DNA from: Occallatibacter savannae
GTDB taxonomy: Bacteria > Acidobacteriota > Terriglobia > Terriglobales > Acidobacteriaceae
Direction of reading: 5' to 3'
NCBI RefSeq assembly: GCF_003131205.1
Contig: NZ_QFFY01000006.1
Coordinates: forward strand, 1 to 64,000
Length of the DNA: 64,000 nt
This document shows positions 62,263 to 64,000 of the stretch, piece by piece. Below the pieces are notes generated by a model, which ran no database searches, was not told the DNA's origin, and saw only the letters and a list, made by a program, of their open reading frames with translations. Made by a program: the position numbers and the translations under genes. Within the stretch, counting starts at the first letter, position 1. Each line of letters begins with the position of its first letter.

Positions 62263-64000
62263 CTAAGCCAATGTGCTCTTGCTCTCCAGCAGAACAGCCT
62301 TTCCTTTAGACTTTGAGCTCTTGAGGAAGTAGACCGCTCCGTAAAGGCCCCAGACTGCTGAGATTCCCAGCGCAGTCAGCGGTTCCATCTTGGTGCCCAG
62401 GTTGAAGAAGGGGCCGATCACGTAGAAGGCCATGCAGATCAGGTTTGCGATGAGCCCGAACCCAGGGATCAGCGTGTGGCGCACGAAGCTGTGATCGGGG
62501 CGCTTGTGGAACGCGACCATGCAGAGGAAGCAGCTGAGTGCGTAGAGGATGAAGGTGCCGAAGTTGGAGGTAAGCGTGATGGTGAGCAGGGAGTTCGGCA
62601 TGGCCGCCAACTTGTCGTGTGTCGTGTAGCCGAAGCTCGAGAAGATGCCATGCGGCAGTGCTGCAATGGTTGCGTCGGTTGGAGCGCTGGCATCTGCGAA
62701 TACGAAGGAGACCGCTACGCAGCCGAGCACGGCGGAGATGACCGCGAGGCTCCAGATGGCGCGGCGCGGGGTGAGCGACTCAGCGTGGAGCATGCCGAAG
62801 TGCTCAGGTGCTTCGTCGTCCTTGCCCATGGCGTATGTCACGCGGGCGCCGGTATTCATGCAGCTCAGCGTGGTTCCGATGAGCGCGAGGAACACCGTGA
62901 AGGCTTCGGCGAGCATGAAGTACTTGCCGTGGCCCTGGCCGAGCAGCGCATCGCCGACGATGATCATCATGTCGCCGACGGGAGCGGCGGAACCGGCGGC
63001 ACTTGCCATGGTGTAACCGGAGTTGAGGAAGTAGTTTGCCGCAAAATACTCGATCAGATAACAGACCAGGCCCTGGATGAGCAGCGAGGCGATTACAGCG
63101 ATAGGGATGTGTTTGGTTGGATTCTTTGCTTCGCCACCCATGGCCGTGACAGATTCGAATCCGACCAAGATCAGAATTGCGACGGTGGCCTGGATGAATA
63201 CCCAGCTGAACTTGTGTACGCCTACGACAGACGCCGCGTTGGGGTGCGTGAGGATGGCGCCGTTGCTGTCAGTGGCGGGGTAGTCGATCGTGAAGGGAAC
63301 TGCTTTGCCCGACTTGTCTACGAGCGGCTGAGGTATGCCGTTCGCGTCGCGAATGATGGAGCCGTCCTTGGGATTGGTCGCGAACTGGTAGGTGTAGGTG
63401 GCGAGGGATTGTCCGTCATAGTTGAAGGCCGGCGAACCTGCGGGGTGGTTGGAGCGGTATCCCAGAGCGAGAACGCTGAAGACCAGCAACGCGGAGATCT
63501 GCACGATGTTGATGGCCAAGTTGACGGCAGTGGAGGCGCCGGCGCCCTTCTGGGCGATCCAGGCGACGAAGAAGGAGAACACAATGGCAACAAGGCCCAT
63601 GAAGACAGGGCCAGGATTGGAACCGCTGATGAAAGTCGGATAGAAGAACCCGACGACATAGCCGACAAAGATGCCGGTGGTTGCGACCATCACCCCCGGG
63701 TAGACCCAGTAGTAGAGGTGCGAGCCCCAGCCGACGATGAACTTCGCGACGCGGGCATACTTGAACGCCTTGTCTTTGGAAAGCAATGCCTGCTCTGCGT
63801 AGTAGTAGCTGGAGCCGGTACCCGGGTAAAGTTTCGAAATTTCAGCGTAGGATACTGCGGTGGCGAGGCAGAGCAGGAGGGCAGCGAAGATGCCCATCCA
63901 CATGGCGGGTGCGGTTGAGGGCTGGCCTGCAACACCGGCCGTTGCCTGGATGAAGAAGGTGAGCCATAGGAAGGCGCCCGGAGCAATCAGCGCCATTGCG
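62263..64000 (-). CDS. APC-family amino acid transporter (5' partial)
   Basis: An APC superfamily transporter open at the right edge; 577 residues are visible from an internal Met, and the frame is open to the end of the window. It begins inside helix 1 (ALIAPGAFLWLTFFIQATAG), with about 12 or more hydrophobic segments. GSSYYYAEQALLS and VGFESVTAMGGEAKNP are typical of the family. A long loop between helices (about 170-240) has a periplasmic-looking insertion. Substrate is probably an amino acid or polyamine. The true start lies beyond base 64000. Confidence 0.88.
   Translation of the reverse strand, partial: AMALIAPGAFLWLTFFIQATAGVAGQPSTAPAMWMGIFAALLLCLATAVSYAEISKLYPGTGSSYYYAEQALLSKDKAFKYARVAKFIVGWGSHLYYWVYPGVMVATTGIFVGYVVGFFYPTFISGSNPGPVFMGLVAIVFSFFVAWIAQKGAGASTAVNLAINIVQISALLVFSVLALGYRSNHPAGSPAFNYDGQSLATYTYQFATNPKDGSIIRDANGIPQPLVDKSGKAVPFTIDYPATDSNGAILTHPNAASVVGVHKFSWVFIQATVAILILVGFESVTAMGGEAKNPTKHIPIAVIASLLIQGLVCYLIEYFAANYFLNSGYTMASAAGSAAPVGDMMIIVGDALLGQGHGKYFMLAEAFTVFLALIGTTLSCMNTGARVTYAMGKDDEAPEHFGMLHAESLTPRRAIWSLAVISAVLGCVAVSFVFADASAPTDATIAALPHGIFSSFGYTTHDKLAAMPNSLLTITLTSNFGTFILYALSCFLCMVAFHKRPDHSFVRHTLIPGFGLIANLICMAFYVIGPFFNLGTKMEPLTALGISAVWGLYGAVYFLKSSKSKGKAVLLESKSTLA

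Noticed and set aside
62476..63918. A 480-residue plus-strand frame
   Set aside because: It lies fully antisense to the APC transporter, is Gly/Asp-rich and has no domain.

Overview
The window reads as a GC-rich, gene-dense chromosome segment of a soil-type Acidobacteriota bacterium (Terriglobia-like). This is inferred from gene content: a poly-HAMP hybrid kinase, an hpnA/G/C/D/E/J hopanoid locus, DUF6526 and DUF892 proteins and a hydrogenase-type complex. No 16S rRNA gene is present to confirm it. I see no rRNA, tRNA, CRISPR array, transposase or phage gene.

Region by region. 1-7.2 kb: a poly-HAMP hybrid histidine kinase, cut by the left edge, and a second REC-PAS-kinase. 7.3-9.3 kb: an 11-haem cytochrome c fused to a membrane cytochrome b. 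9.4-17.1 kb: a nucleotidyltransferase/metallophosphoesterase pair, several hypothetical or envelope proteins and a sialate O-acetylesterase-like protein. 17.2-19.2 kb: three ferritin-like genes (DUF892 and two rubrerythrins). 19.3-20 kb: the fluoride channel crcB behind a fluoride riboswitch and a consensus promoter. 20-26.4 kb: a six-gene, translationally coupled operon for a membrane-bound group 4 [NiFe] hydrogenase. Its antiporter subunit is a double-length fusion, and a perfect CRP-type site lies just upstream.

26.6-31.4 kb: a methyltransferase, CorA, the ABC-F protein YbiT, and queE/queC for queuosine (queF lies apart at 47.3 kb). 31.5-43.5 kb: the hopanoid region. hpnA comes first, then an inserted HigBA-type toxin-antitoxin pair, hpnG, two zinc alcohol dehydrogenases, hpnC, hpnD and hpnE. 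After a heptanucleotide tandem repeat come, on the other strand, two half-size EamA proteins and hpnJ. HpnC/D/E make squalene, HpnG processes the adenosylhopane side chain, and HpnJ acts late on the polyol head group. The two dehydrogenases sit where the unassigned reduction of ribosylhopane would fit. No squalene-hopene cyclase or hpnH gene is in the window.

43.6-47.2 kb: an operon of membrane fusion protein, TPR protein and TolC, without an inner-membrane pump. 47.7-52.8 kb: an MFS transporter, a glycosyltransferase, an EthD-like protein, ispG (isoprenoid precursor supply) and an SRPBCC/ArsR pair with a consensus promoter. 53-58.5 kb: a secreted protein, a zinc ribbon, a LarA-like protein, a cupin and a DUF3857/transglutaminase-like protein whose catalytic Cys is replaced. 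58.7-64 kb: glnA, a Ser/Thr kinase, a PP2C phosphatase and an APC transporter cut by the right edge.

The most interesting points are the double-antiporter hydrogenase operon with its CRP-type site, the hopanoid-locus dehydrogenases (one with an 11-residue-repeat N-terminus), and the fluoride riboswitch.
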